Assembly (NCBI GenBank): GCA_963837265.1
Contig: CAWIMQ010000007.1
Coordinates: 186,001-250,000, forward strand
Direction: 5' to 3'
DNA length: 64,000 nucleotides
From: DATBLE01 sp963837265
GTDB lineage: Bacteria; Actinomycetota; Thermoleophilia; Gaiellales; Gaiellaceae
Each line of letters opens with the position of its first letter. The stretch's first letter is position 1. The notes below the pieces were generated by a model. It was not told the DNA's origin and searched no databases. It saw only the letters and a list, made by a program, of their open reading frames with translations. Shown piece by piece: positions 15,179 to 24,346 of this stretch. A program made the position numbers and the translations under genes.

Positions 15179-15895
15179 TCACCTGGCCGTCGAGTAGTGC
15201 GGCGGGAGGAAGAGGTCGGTGTCGTAGCTGTGCAGCACCGCCGTGACGTGCACCCCGACGTGGGCGACCGGCGAGCCGAGCGGGCTGAGCGTGGCGAGCG
15301 TCGGGATGCTCCAGATCACGTCGCCGGTCATCGGCCTGCTCACCTTGCGGTTTCGGAAGTCGGGGTAACCGAGGTGGTAGAAGGCCGTGAAGAGCAGCGA
15401 GACTGCCAGCGCGAGCGCGCCGATCCCCGCGACCGCCTTCCTCGAGCGCTCCCGCAGCGGCTTCGCGGCGAACACGCCGAACACCGTCAGGATCGGGAAC
15501 ACCGACAGCAGCACGCCGTCCGCTGCGCCGTAGACCGCCCCGCGCCAGACGAGCGCCCCGGCGAGCGCCCAGCCGCCCGGACGCGCAGTCGCCGACTCCC
15601 GCAGCACGGTGAAGACGAGCACGGCTGCGGCGAGCAGGCCGAGCAGCACCGCCGACCGCCAGCGGCGGAGGAGAAACTCGCGGACCGGCTGCTGGGTCTG
15701 GTGCGCCCAGACGGCGACGAACACCCCCAGGGAGCAGACGTAGATCGCGAGGTAGGCGTCCCGCTGCGCGTGCACCAGGTCGGTGAACACGAACGGGACG
15801 ACGAAGGCGAAGACGAGGCCGCCGAGCAGCCAGCGAACCTCGACGGCTGCCCCGATCGTCTGCCGCTCGGGGCGAGGAAGCGCAACGGTCGACAC
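15179..15895 (-). CDS. Uncharacterised membrane protein
   Basis: The 238-residue protein has about six transmembrane helices. Conserved-looking polar stretches are TDLVHAQRDAYLAIY, FYHLGYPDFRNRKVSRPMTGD and a histidine-rich end (HVGVHVTAVLHSYDTDLFLPPHYST). The repeated histidines near the last segment may bind metal or haem. I do not recognise a family. It is the first gene of a two-gene unit with the frameshifted deazaflavin oxidoreductase. Confidence 0.65.
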   Translation of the reverse strand: MSTVALPRPERQTIGAAVEVRWLLGGLVFAFVVPFVFTDLVHAQRDAYLAIYVCSLGVFVAVWAHQTQQPVREFLLRRWRSAVLLGLLAAAVLVFTVLRESATARPGGWALAGALVWRGAVYGAADGVLLSVFPILTVFGVFAAKPLRERSRKAVAGIGALALAVSLLFTAFYHLGYPDFRNRKVSRPMTGDVIWSIPTLATLSPLGSPVAHVGVHVTAVLHSYDTDLFLPPHYSTAR

Positions 15896-16131
15896 GGAAG
15901 ACCACCCTCTCGTGTCGCGACGCGCTGCGACTCGGGCGAGCCGTAGCCGCCGCGGAGTCCGGTAACGCCTCTACAGCTAGTCGCTCACAACCGGCAGGGC
16001 ATCCGCAATCATGCCCATCGTCACTGCCTCCCAGCCGCTTCGGATGTGTTCCGGCTGTCGCGCTGCGGGCTGGACCGCCTGCAGGCTGAATCGTGCGTCG
16101 CCGTACCGGTCCAGGCGCCGAGCAGGGGGAT

Positions 16132-17196
16132 TCAGGCCGTGGCCGTGCGGAGGCTGGAGCCGGAAAGGGTGCGGGCGAGTCTCGTGCAGACGCGGTCGCG
16201 GCCGGCGCGCTTTGCCTCGTACAGGGCGGCGTCGGCCTCGCCGAAGACGGTCTCGTAGTCGAATGCCTCGCTCGCGGTGGAGGCCGCGACGCCGAAGCTC
16301 ATCGTCACCTGACCGCTGTCGCGCTCGAGCCCCGCAGCAGCTTCGCGAAGCTGCTCGGCGAGCAGGGCAGCCTGGGACAAGTCGGCGCCCGGGAGGAGTA
16401 CGAGGAACTCCTCTCCACCAGTGCGGTAGCAGAGGTCGAAGGCCCGAAGCGTCTTGCGCAGCTGGTAGCTGAGGTCGACGAGGAGAGCGTCCCCGGCGGC
16501 GTGGCCGTGGCCGTCGTTGAACTGCTTGAAGCGGTCGATGTCCGCGACGATCACGCTCACCGGCTGGCGGATCACCTTCGACTGCTGCTCGAGCTCCTCG
16601 ACCCGGTGGAGGAGCGCCCTGCGGTTGAGCATGCCCGTCAGGGAGTCGATCACGACTTCGTCGCGGAGCCTGATCTCCGAGCGCATGAGCACGGTCTGGA
16701 ACATCGCGACGCACACGATGAGCGCGAGCGGAGCGATCAGCAGCGGCGGGTCGGCGACCACGGCGTGGGCGTCGACGCCGAGCTCGACCGCCACGAGAAG
16801 CGTCAGGGAGACGCCGACTCCGAGGGCGATGCCTCGATTCGAGAAGCGCGCGCCCAGAGTCAGGACCGGGATCGCCAGCCAGGCCGTCGTCGGCACGAGC
16901 GGGCCGCCGGAGACGGCGACGCTCGCGGCCAGGATCAGCTCCGAGAGCACCCAGGCGGCGAGAAGCGCGTATTCGGGCCGCCGCACCGTCGGCGTCCTGG
17001 TGTCGGCCACACGGAAGGCCGCGATTGCCAGCAAGAGCGGAATCAGCGTCCACCAGCCGAGCCAGGGGCCGCTCGCGATCAGCGCCACCGCCAGGACGAC
17101 GAAGGCGCCGTGGCGGACGGGCTGAAGCTGCTTGTCCAGCTCGAGCATGCGCCGGCGATCCGCCTCCCCCGGGAAGAGCCACGATCCGTCGCTCAT
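16132..17196 (-). CDS. Membrane-bound diguanylate cyclase (GGDEF)
   Basis: The 354-residue protein carries about six N-terminal helices (residues 28-170), then a linker helix and a GGDEF domain. It would make cyclic di-GMP from two GTP. The active-site signature is RTGGEEFLVLLPG. IDSLTGMLNRRALL marks the domain start, and VADIDRFKQFNDGHGHAAGD is the metal-binding segment. An inhibitory I-site RAFD lies five residues before GGEEF, so product inhibition is likely. The membrane sensor part is not a recognised domain, and the signal sensed is unknown. It stands alone. Confidence 0.9.
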   Translation of the reverse strand: MSDGSWLFPGEADRRRMLELDKQLQPVRHGAFVVLAVALIASGPWLGWWTLIPLLLAIAAFRVADTRTPTVRRPEYALLAAWVLSELILAASVAVSGGPLVPTTAWLAIPVLTLGARFSNRGIALGVGVSLTLLVAVELGVDAHAVVADPPLLIAPLALIVCVAMFQTVLMRSEIRLRDEVVIDSLTGMLNRRALLHRVEELEQQSKVIRQPVSVIVADIDRFKQFNDGHGHAAGDALLVDLSYQLRKTLRAFDLCYRTGGEEFLVLLPGADLSQAALLAEQLREAAAGLERDSGQVTMSFGVAASTASEAFDYETVFGEADAALYEAKRAGRDRVCTRLARTLSGSSLRTATA

Positions 17197-17304
17197 GACC
17201 TTTGTTATCGGTCGTCGACCCGGGCTCTTGAGAGATCGAGGATGTCCCGCTCGAACGACGACCGGCCGGGTGTCGACAGGACGAGACCCGGCCGGGCGCA
17301 GGCA

Positions 17305-18117
17305 CTACTCCTCCTCGGAGACCGGCCGGGCGACCGCCGCAAGGTCGCCTGCCGCAAGAGGCGAACGCCGACCCCGCGCGCTCCCGCCCCCTTCGAAGCG
17401 TGCCGCGGGCTCCCGCCCGCCGACCGGCCCCGTGCGCCGGGCGGCCCCGGCCGGTCCGAGTCGGTGCACGCCCAGGGCGACGAGCAGGACGAGGGTCGTG
17501 GCCAGCAGTAGGCCCGCGACGATGTCCGACGGCGTGTGGATCGCATCGAGCTCGAGGATGCAGACGAGCGCCACCAGCCACACGAGGAGCAGCGGTCGGA
17601 GCCGGGGCCAGACGGACGCCACCACCGCGACGAGCATCGCGCCGCGCACGGCATGACCGCTCGGAAAGGAGGAGTCGAAGCCGGTCAGGTGCAGAGGGCC
17701 GTCGTCCGTCGTCGTGTAGAGCGCCGGCTTCGTGATCGTCGCCTTGCAGACCAGCTCGACGGCGACGGCAACGGCGAAGGCGCCGGCCCAGAGGGCGGCA
17801 CCGGCACGACGGCCCCGCCTCCACAGGATCGCGCAGGTCGCGGCGACGACCAGGCTCGAGAGCAGAGCGCTCGCGGGGAGCTTGACGACCCCCGTGAGGT
17901 GGAAGCTGTGCCCGTGATACGAGAGCAGGGAACCGAGCAGCGAGGTCCTCGCCTCGTGCGACGAGAGGCCCGGCATCAGGTGACGGACTGCGAAGCGGTC
18001 GACACGGTCCAGATCTCCGGCGGCAACGAGCAGCGCGAGCAGGAGGAACGCCGCTCCGGAGGCGAGCGCGCCTCCGGCGTACAGCCTCGGGCGGCTGCCC
18101 GGCCCCGGCCCGATCAA
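17305..18117 (-). CDS. PAP2-family membrane phosphatase
   Basis: The 270-residue protein has about six helices and belongs to the type-2 phosphatidic acid phosphatase family, which acts on lipid phosphates such as undecaprenyl diphosphate. FPSGHAVRGAM carries the catalytic PSGH, and IHTPSDIVAGLLLA is the downstream motif with a Ser-Asp in place of the usual Arg-x5-His-x3-Asp. The upstream KATITKPALYT stands where K-x6-RP is expected. The motif changes mean activity is likely but not certain. The start is the TTG overlapping the previous TGA. It is the last gene of a coupled operon with a deacetylase and an ATP-grasp enzyme. Confidence 0.75.
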   Translation of the reverse strand: MIGPGPGSRPRLYAGGALASGAAFLLLALLVAAGDLDRVDRFAVRHLMPGLSSHEARTSLLGSLLSYHGHSFHLTGVVKLPASALLSSLVVAATCAILWRRGRRAGAALWAGAFAVAVAVELVCKATITKPALYTTTDDGPLHLTGFDSSFPSGHAVRGAMLVAVVASVWPRLRPLLLVWLVALVCILELDAIHTPSDIVAGLLLATTLVLLVALGVHRLGPAGAARRTGPVGGREPAARFEGGGSARGRRSPLAAGDLAAVARPVSEEE

Positions 18118-19286
18118 CGGCCGGACACGCTCCGCGCGATCGCTCCCGCCGCGAAACCGGTGTGCGAGACGAAGCGCATTCCGGGCCCGGCGCTCGCCGC
18201 GGCGGGTGCGCCGACGAAGTACAGGCCGGGGACCGAGGACTCGAACGAGGACGAGAGCCTCGGAGAGGTCCCGATCAGCCTGAGCTGGCGCAGGAGATCC
18301 TCGGACATGAACTCGTACCGGCTGAGATCGACCCGGTAGCCGGTGCCGAGCAGGATGTGATCGGCGACGCGATCGCTCCCGTCGTCGAGGGACAGACGCA
18401 CCTGCGAGCCGGCCGGTCGCACCGAGGTGACGGTACGCCCGAGCGTGAGCGGGGTCTCCTCCAGCCGGGGTCGCAGCCAGCCGGCGCCGGCCGGTCTGGT
18501 CGCTCTGTAGGCCATCGGTCCCGTCATCGAGGTCGGCAGTCGTCTGAAGATCGCAGGGCGGCCCATGATCCAGTTGAGGCCCGGCGGGCCGACGCCCCAC
18601 GACGGATACAGGATCCGGCTGATGATACCGGCGCTTCCGTAGAGCCTCTCGCCGCGAAGGAAGTGCAGGCCCGGCTTCCGTACGACCACCTCCACGGACG
18701 CCGCGCCCGCCTCCTTCGAGAGCGCGGCCGACTCGAGAGCGCTCTGCCCGCCGCCCACCACGACCACCGCCTTCCCCGCGAGCCCGGAGAAGTCGACGTG
18801 CTCCGAGGAGTGCGAGACCAGCTCCGGATCGACGTCGTCGAAGAGCGGCGGCCTCCAGGCGAACGGCGTGATCCCGGCGGCGACCACGACCCGCTGCGCC
18901 TCGATCGACTCCCCGTCGGCGAGGAGGAGCCGGAAGCGGTCGTGGTCGCGGGTCAGCCGGTCGACCCGCCGCGTGTCGACTGCGATCCCGGCCTCCTGCC
19001 GGAACCAGTGGCCGTACCGGATGAACTCGTCGAGGGCCGTCGGAGTCGAGAGCTTGCGTCCGGAGGCCGCTTCGAAGGCGTCGAGCGTCAGGGCGCGCTC
19101 CGGGTCGGCGATGCTGGACGCGGCACGGTAGGAGCGCAGGAACATGCCCCTGGGCATGGCGTGCCAGAAGCCCATCACCTCCCCGAAAACCCGCGTCTCG
19201 ACGCCGGCGTGCCGGAGAAACGCGGACGCGGAGAGGGCGTACGGCCCCGCGCCGATGATCGCGACCGGACAGGCCGGGGAGGTCAA
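18114..19286 (-). CDS. FAD-dependent oxidoreductase, flavin monooxygenase-like
   Basis: The 390-residue protein has an FAD-binding Rossmann motif near the start (VAIIGAGPYALSASAFL) and a second, NADPH-type, motif in the middle (VVVVGGGQSALESAALSKEAG). GLYFVGAP near the end closes the FAD domain. The layout is that of flavin monooxygenases and the lysine/ornithine N-hydroxylase group, which oxidise amines or ketones. The substrate is unknown. Start is a TTG overlapping the stop of the ATP-grasp gene, and the stop overlaps the PAP2 start; no better start exists nearby. Context suggests tailoring of a cell-surface or small-molecule product. Confidence 0.75.
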   Translation of the reverse strand: MTSPACPVAIIGAGPYALSASAFLRHAGVETRVFGEVMGFWHAMPRGMFLRSYRAASSIADPERALTLDAFEAASGRKLSTPTALDEFIRYGHWFRQEAGIAVDTRRVDRLTRDHDRFRLLLADGESIEAQRVVVAAGITPFAWRPPLFDDVDPELVSHSSEHVDFSGLAGKAVVVVGGGQSALESAALSKEAGAASVEVVVRKPGLHFLRGERLYGSAGIISRILYPSWGVGPPGLNWIMGRPAIFRRLPTSMTGPMAYRATRPAGAGWLRPRLEETPLTLGRTVTSVRPAGSQVRLSLDDGSDRVADHILLGTGYRVDLSRYEFMSEDLLRQLRLIGTSPRLSSSFESSVPGLYFVGAPAAASAGPGMRFVSHTGFAAGAIARSVSGR

Positions 19287-20503
19287 GCCGTCCTCCAGCT
19301 CCTCGAGCCCCTGGTCCGGTACAGGTACGGGAGCAGCGCCACCTCGGCCAGCGCGGGCAGGATGTCGTCGCGCTCGAACACCGCCTCGGCCTCGAAGCTC
19401 CGCATGCTGTCGAAGAACGTGCGCCACGCCAGCCGGCCGCCGCGGATCTCCTGCAGCGCGGTCGGCACGTCGGTCGTGAGGCGAACCCACCGGACGCCGC
19501 TCCTCGCCCGGGCACTCTCGACCTCGCGGCCGAGCTGATCGTGGAAGAGAAGGAGGGGGAAGTCGACGCCTGCCCGCCGCCCGAGCGAGTGGTAGCCCCA
19601 CGTGCGGAGGTTGACGTCCAGGAGCTTGTACTGCCCGTCGCGCTCGTCGAGCTTGTACTCGAGCTCCGCGAGACCGTAGTAGTCGATGGCGGCGAGAAAC
19701 CGCTCGGAGGGCTCCTCCAGCTCGGGCACGTCCACGGTCTCCACGTAGGTGCTCGAGCGCCCGAAGTCCGGCGGCCGCTGGCGCGTTCGCCGCACGACCA
19801 TCTTGGCGACCGAACGTCCCTCCTTGAAGAACGCGCAGTAGCTGAACTGGCGGTCCCCGCCGCCCGGAATCAGGTCCTGGAGCATCACCTCTTCCGGCGG
19901 GATGACCGTGCAGAACTGCCGGAACAGCGTCTCGAGCTCCCCGCGGGTGCCTGCCCGCAGGGCCTTCACCTTCGCCACGTAGATGAAGTGCTCCTTGATC
20001 GCGGGCTTGAGCGCGAGTGGGAAGCTCAGGTCGTGGCCCGCCAGCTCGGCGGCGCCGCCGACGTACCAGGTACGCGGAGTCGGGATCCCGAGGGAGTCGG
20101 CGAGCCGGTACGTCCGCCGCTTGTCCCATGCGGTTCGCACCGTCCTCCAGCCCGGAGTCGGAAGGCGGAAGAACGAGCCGAGCTCGTCGCGGTGGCGCGA
20201 CAGCGCGGCGACGATCTCGTCCCGGGTCGGGTAGAGGACCCAACCCTCGAGCCCGTACCGGCGACCGATCTCGAGAACGCCCTCGGCGATGCGCTCGCCG
20301 TCCCGAAGATCGGGCATCCGGAGCGATCGCGTCGTGTACCGCGAGAAGCGGGCGATGGAAGGCTCGTCGTCCACGACGCACACCGGCACGCCGCATCGGC
20401 CCAGGCTGCGGACGACGCCGAGCCCCTGATAGTCGCCTCCGGCTACGACCGCACCCGGTCCCCGGGAGCCTGCCGGCGCCCGCCGGGAGCGAAGGAGCCG
20501 CAT
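19283..20503 (-). CDS. ATP-grasp carboxylate-amine ligase-like protein
   Basis: The 406-residue protein has a preATP-grasp Rossmann part (AVVAGGDYQGLGVVRSLGRCGVPVCVVDDEP). It is followed by an ATP-grasp core with FPLALKPAIKEHF, the EEVMLQDLIPGG loop and LAELEYKLDERDGQYKLLDVNLR, where acidic residues bind Mg-ATP. Such enzymes activate a carboxylate as acyl phosphate and couple it to an amine. Members found beside polysaccharide genes, for instance D-aspartate ligases, decorate glycans or peptides. The substrate here is unknown. ATG is set by the one-base TAATG overlap with the deacetylase gene. Confidence 0.8.
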   Translation of the reverse strand: MRLLRSRRAPAGSRGPGAVVAGGDYQGLGVVRSLGRCGVPVCVVDDEPSIARFSRYTTRSLRMPDLRDGERIAEGVLEIGRRYGLEGWVLYPTRDEIVAALSRHRDELGSFFRLPTPGWRTVRTAWDKRRTYRLADSLGIPTPRTWYVGGAAELAGHDLSFPLALKPAIKEHFIYVAKVKALRAGTRGELETLFRQFCTVIPPEEVMLQDLIPGGGDRQFSYCAFFKEGRSVAKMVVRRTRQRPPDFGRSSTYVETVDVPELEEPSERFLAAIDYYGLAELEYKLDERDGQYKLLDVNLRTWGYHSLGRRAGVDFPLLLFHDQLGREVESARARSGVRWVRLTTDVPTALQEIRGGRLAWRTFFDSMRSFEAEAVFERDDILPALAEVALLPYLYRTRGSRSWRTA

Positions 20504-21927
20504 TAGGCTGCCTTCGTGGCGTAGGCGACCGTTCCCAGCTCCCGCGCCGGCCCGACCACCTGCCAACCGCCGTTCACCCTCCGCAACTCGGACGCGGCCC
20601 GCCGGCGCCACCAGCCGGCGACCTCCCTGGGCAGGGCCTTCCACGCCGTCGTGTCGTCGGCGAACTCGCCGAGCAGAGCCTTGTACGCGTGCACGAGGCG
20701 CTGGTTTCGCGCATAGTCGGGGTGCGTGAGCACGAGGACCATGCCGCCCTGCTCGCGGAGGAACCGGGCCTTGTCCAGCCAGACGCTCTCGTCGAGGCCC
20801 CCGAGGATCTCGAACAGCGTGTGGTCCTGGGGCAGCGTGATCGGCAGCTCGACCAGGTCCTCGATCATGTACGGGAGCCACGAGCAGCAGCCTCCGGGCT
20901 GGGGCTCGTACGGCGCGGTGTCCGAGTACGTCGAGTCGTACTCGAACTCGAGGAGCGGCATCGTCTTCCAGTCACGCAGGGTCGCCGGCGAGCGGAAGCC
21001 GACAGCGTCCCACTGCTTCGCGTAGTCGCGGATGACGGGCAGCCGGGGCACGAGCTGTGCGATGTCGCGGCCGTCGTGGTAGAGCCCGTGGACGCCGATC
21101 TCGAACCCCTGGCGCTTCAGGTCGACGATCACGTGCTCCTCCAGGGTGTGATGGTTCTTGGGGACGAAGTTCCAGGACGACCGCACGTCGGCCTGCAGCT
21201 CGATGTCCTTGAGGAGGTCGATGTCCCTGTACCCGGCGGAGGTCTCGACGTCGTGCGTGAGCACGAGCGCCCACTTGGTCCCCCGGGGCCAGGGGGCGAG
21301 CATCGGCACCGGCTCGTCGACGAGCTGCCCGACGAGCTCGAAGAGGAGCTTGTAGAGATCGTCCAGAGCCGTCTCCACCGGCCAGCGTGGAAACGAGCTT
21401 CTCGCCTGGATCCGGCTGAACCAGCGTCTCGTCGCGATCTGGAAGGCGCGAGGGAGGAACGGGCGGACGCGGTAGTAGCTCCAGCGCGCCGCCGCCCGCG
21501 CCTGTCGGGTCACGGCCGAGCCGAGGAAGTCGCCGTACCCCTCGCTCCAGTAGCTCAGAATCGCCTCGTTGGGGTCGAAGGGAACGAGGACGTTCCCCTC
21601 GTCGCTCTTCCAGATCGAGGCGACCCACACCCCTTCGCGGTCGAAGACCGGTGTCGAGCGCTGCCACGTACCGCCGAGCTCGTCCAGCCACGGCCGGATG
21701 TGGTCGTCCCGGAGGACGCCTCCGAAGATCGGGATCGACTCGAGTGTGTACGCGCCGGAGACACGTCCTCGCATCGGCGAGGAGGCCGGTGGGAAGTACA
21801 GCGTCTTCCCGGCGCCGGCCGAGCGTACGTGGCCCCAGGTCCCGACCCCGGCCCCGGCCGGCGACTCGTGCTTCCAGGGAACGCGGAAGTAGTCGAACAG
21901 CAGGAACGACGGCGACGCGCGGAACAT
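20503..21927 (-). CDS. Polysaccharide deacetylase-like protein
   Basis: The 474-residue protein has an uncharacterised N-terminal 200 residues (FRASPSFLLFDYFRVPWK, then WVASIWKSDEGNVLVPFDP). A NodB-like barrel follows. WALVLTHDVETSAGYRDI gives the metal aspartate pair, and FEIGVHGLYHDGRDIAQL gives the HxxxH-like ligands. VGFRSPATLRDWKTMPLLEFEYDSTY matches the substrate-side motif, and MVLVLTHPDY is the closing histidine motif. The expected reaction is N- or O-deacetylation of a glycan. There is no signal peptide, so it probably acts in the cytoplasm on an intermediate. It overlaps the ATP-grasp gene by one base. Confidence 0.8.
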   Translation of the reverse strand: MFRASPSFLLFDYFRVPWKHESPAGAGVGTWGHVRSAGAGKTLYFPPASSPMRGRVSGAYTLESIPIFGGVLRDDHIRPWLDELGGTWQRSTPVFDREGVWVASIWKSDEGNVLVPFDPNEAILSYWSEGYGDFLGSAVTRQARAAARWSYYRVRPFLPRAFQIATRRWFSRIQARSSFPRWPVETALDDLYKLLFELVGQLVDEPVPMLAPWPRGTKWALVLTHDVETSAGYRDIDLLKDIELQADVRSSWNFVPKNHHTLEEHVIVDLKRQGFEIGVHGLYHDGRDIAQLVPRLPVIRDYAKQWDAVGFRSPATLRDWKTMPLLEFEYDSTYSDTAPYEPQPGGCCSWLPYMIEDLVELPITLPQDHTLFEILGGLDESVWLDKARFLREQGGMVLVLTHPDYARNQRLVHAYKALLGEFADDTTAWKALPREVAGWWRRRAASELRRVNGGWQVVGPARELGTVAYATKAA

Positions 21928-21941
21928 GACCTCCGGCCTCC

Positions 21942-22232
21942 TCAGCCGTCCCGACGAGCGGACATGCCGACCGGGCGGTTCGACCCGCCCTCGCGAACGC
22001 GGACGGCGACCCCCGGGTGGAGCGCGCACCAGGCACGAAGGAAGCCCTCGAGCTGAAGCCGTCCGAGCTCGCCGTCGTGACCCGGGGCAGGCGGCGACAC
22101 CTCCAACGAGCCACGGTGAGGCACCGACGTGCACTGGCAGCGCACGAGGTACGCCCTGAGGTCGTTGATCAACGTTCGGTCGATGATCTCGATACGCACG
22201 AGCAGGGGGAACTGCACCGATCTTCGTCCCAT
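21942..22232 (-). CDS. Small conserved-looking protein heading the deacetylase operon
   Basis: The 96-residue protein reads RIEIIDRTLINDLRAYLVRC, then SLEVSPPAPGHDGELGRLQL, and ends its ordered part with EGFLRAWCALHPGVAVRV. It resembles short actinobacterial hypotheticals in which an IxDxxLxxDLxxYL helix precedes a beta strand. The mix of charged and hydrophobic residues is that of a folded protein. It lies 14 bases before the deacetylase gene and is probably the first cistron. Function is unknown. The last 15 residues (GGSNRPVGMSARRDG) look disordered. Confidence 0.6.
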   Translation of the reverse strand: MGRRSVQFPLLVRIEIIDRTLINDLRAYLVRCQCTSVPHRGSLEVSPPAPGHDGELGRLQLEGFLRAWCALHPGVAVRVREGGSNRPVGMSARRDG

Positions 22233-22329
22233 CGCCGGCTACGGGGAATACCAGAACGATGGGACAGCCCCAACCTAACGTATAGGCCGTTCGAGTGACA
22301 GACGTCCGCGCTTCGCGGCCCGGATCGTG

Positions 22330-22358
22330 TTGACAGCCGCCGCCGCCCCGTCTAGTAC
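22330..22358 (+). promoter_or_regulatory. Promoter-like TTGACA with 17-base spacing
   Basis: A perfect TTGACA is followed 17 bases later by TAGTAC, which abuts the ATG of the radical SAM gene. If used, transcription would begin a few codons inside the annotated frame. Either the -10 is a chance match or the true start codon lies slightly downstream. Confidence 0.35.
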
Positions 22359-24074
22359 ATGGAGATCTCCTCGCAGACTCACCCGCCCGGCGGGCGGCCG
22401 AGCACGTCTACCGTCGCGGGCAGCGCGAGGGAGCGGCAGCCCTCCGTTCTGCTCGTGCACGCGAACCCGTTCCAGCGGGCCATCCCCGTTCCGCCCTACG
22501 GGCTCGAACGGATCCGCACGGCGGCCGAGGCGGCCGGCGCCGAGGTGGCGATCAGCGATCCGTTCCTCTTCTCCGAGTCGCCTCTCGACGACGCCGCCGA
22601 CACCGCCAGGCGGGTGGCGCCCGACGTGATCGGGGTCGGCCTGCGGGTCGTCGACGACTGCATCACGATCGACCGCCCGGAGGTCGGCGGCGACGAGGAC
22701 ATCGACGTCACGTGGTTCATGCCGGAGGTTCGCGCGCTGTGCGACGGGCTGCGGGCGGCCGCGCCGGATGCGCTGCTGGTTGCCGGCGGCGCCGCGTTCT
22801 CGTACATGCCCGGGCAGTGCCTCGACTACCTGGGCATCGAGTACGGCGTCGTGGGCGCGGGCGAGCACGCGCTCGCCGAGATCGTCCGCCGCCGCAGCGC
22901 AGGGCGGCCGCTCGAGGGAATCGCCGGGCTCGTCCGGCGCGGCGACGCGTCGGCGCTCGCGCAGCTGACGCTGGCCGGTCTCGACGAGCCGACCAGGCGC
23001 GAGCCCGCGTACACCGGCGCAGCCTCGTTTCCCGTCCGCACACGCAGCGGCTGCGCGATGCGATGCAATTACTGCCTGACCGCGAACATGCTCCGGCGGC
23101 ACGTCAACGGCAACCGCGAGAGCGTCCTGGGCGAGATCGCCTCGATCGTCGAGGACTCGGCGGGGCGGGCGTTCGGGCGCGTGCCCGTCTTCTTCGCCGA
23201 CGACGAGCTCAACCTCCCGGACGAGGGTCATGCGATCGCGCTCCTGCGCGGGCTCGTCGAGCTGGGGCTCGCCGGCCGGATCCGCTGGCGCGGGTATTTC
23301 AATCCCACCCCCTTCTCGGCCGAGCTCGCCGATCTGATCCGGCGGACGAACGGCCAGGTCAGCCTCACTGTCGACACCGCCTCGGAGTCGGTGATGCGTG
23401 CTGCCGAGAAGCCCTTCCGGCTCCGCCATCTCGAGAGCGCGCTAGAGCTCCTCGCCGAGCGGGAGATCAAGACCGACCTCGGCCTGATCTTCGGCCTGCC
23501 CGGCGAGACGCAGGCCACGATCGCCGAGACGGTCGCCTTCGTCCGCCGCCTCCCCCCGAGCGTCCAGGTCGTCCACTCCGCAGGCGCGCGGGTCTACCCG
23601 CACACGCCGCTCGCGGAAGCGGCTGCGGCCGAGCCCGAGCACCTGTACGGGAATCGTGACGACGGCTTCTTCGAGCCCGTCGTCTTCTCGGCGCCGCTGC
23701 CGCCGCGCCCGCTGGCGCGGCAGCTCGCCGGGGAGCTCGCCGACCTGCCGAACGTCGCCCCGGTGACGCTCGCGTACGGCACCGCGCGCGGGATCCTCGC
23801 CCGGGCCTACCGGGTCGTGCTCGCGCGAGACACGGACCGGTGGGTGAAGTTGCTGGAGGACGCGACGACCGCCGATCCGGCCTTCGGCACGCCGCAGAAC
23901 GCGCTTCTCACCCTGGCGCACGTCGCCCAGTGGCACGAGCGCTTCGACCTCGCCCGCCTCGCCTGCCGACGGCTGGCCGGCCTCGGCGAGCCGCCGCCCG
24001 GCCTCACCCCCTGGCAGCTCCGCGTTCTCCGGCTGTACCTCTGGCGGCAGGACCGAGCGGCTCGGCGCTCATAG
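22359..24074 (+). CDS. B12-binding-type radical SAM protein
   Basis: The 571-residue protein has an N-terminal cobalamin-binding-like Rossmann part (residues 28-200: PSVLLVHANPFQRAIPVPPYG to EYGVVGAGEHALAEI). A radical SAM barrel follows with the cluster motif GCAMRCNYC (CxxxCxxC). GLIFGLPGETQATIAETVAF is the conserved family segment, and the last 150 residues form a helical domain. It would bind a [4Fe-4S] cluster and S-adenosylmethionine, and possibly B12. Substrate is unknown. The first 28 residues are low-complexity and may not be translated. It diverges from the deacetylase operon and could serve the same pathway. Confidence 0.85.
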   Translation: MEISSQTHPPGGRPSTSTVAGSARERQPSVLLVHANPFQRAIPVPPYGLERIRTAAEAAGAEVAISDPFLFSESPLDDAADTARRVAPDVIGVGLRVVDDCITIDRPEVGGDEDIDVTWFMPEVRALCDGLRAAAPDALLVAGGAAFSYMPGQCLDYLGIEYGVVGAGEHALAEIVRRRSAGRPLEGIAGLVRRGDASALAQLTLAGLDEPTRREPAYTGAASFPVRTRSGCAMRCNYCLTANMLRRHVNGNRESVLGEIASIVEDSAGRAFGRVPVFFADDELNLPDEGHAIALLRGLVELGLAGRIRWRGYFNPTPFSAELADLIRRTNGQVSLTVDTASESVMRAAEKPFRLRHLESALELLAEREIKTDLGLIFGLPGETQATIAETVAFVRRLPPSVQVVHSAGARVYPHTPLAEAAAAEPEHLYGNRDDGFFEPVVFSAPLPPRPLARQLAGELADLPNVAPVTLAYGTARGILARAYRVVLARDTDRWVKLLEDATTADPAFGTPQNALLTLAHVAQWHERFDLARLACRRLAGLGEPPPGLTPWQLRVLRLYLWRQDRAARRS

Positions 24075-24102
24075 GCCGACCCTCTGGCCCGCGGAGCTCG
24101 CT

Positions 24103-24130
24103 CCCGGGGGAACCGGGGCGTTCCCCCGGG
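24103..24130. terminator. Bidirectional hairpin terminator
   Basis: CCCGGGGGAAC pairs perfectly with GTTCCCCCGGG across a six-base loop, midway between the convergent radical SAM and ferredoxin genes. A similar structure closes the convergent pair near 31.67 kb. Confidence 0.6.
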
Positions 24131-24148
24131 AACCACTTGGCCACGCGC

Positions 24149-24346
24149 TCACGCGGCCTCCTGCTCGAAGACGCTGATCGCCCCCATCGGGCAGGCAGCG
24201 GCCGCTTCGAGGACCCTCGGGTCGGCGCTCGAGCCGACGCGAAGCGAGGCGATACCGTCCCCGCCCACCTCGATCACGTCCGGCGCGAGGTCGGCGCACA
24301 CGCCGAACCCGCTGCACAGCGAGCGGTCGATGACGATCTCGTACAT
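24149..24346 (-). CDS. [3Fe-4S] ferredoxin
   Basis: The 65-residue electron carrier has C11, C17 and C52-Pro as cluster ligands. The fourth ligand position, between C11 and C17, is not cysteine (CSGFGVC), the mark of a [3Fe-4S] cluster. Such ferredoxins usually feed cytochromes P450 or other oxygenases; no P450 is in the window. GGGAG six bases before the ATG decides the start over an upstream in-frame ATG. It is a single gene on its strand. Confidence 0.9.
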   Translation of the reverse strand: MYEIVIDRSLCSGFGVCADLAPDVIEVGGDGIASLRVGSSADPRVLEAAAACPMGAISVFEQEAA

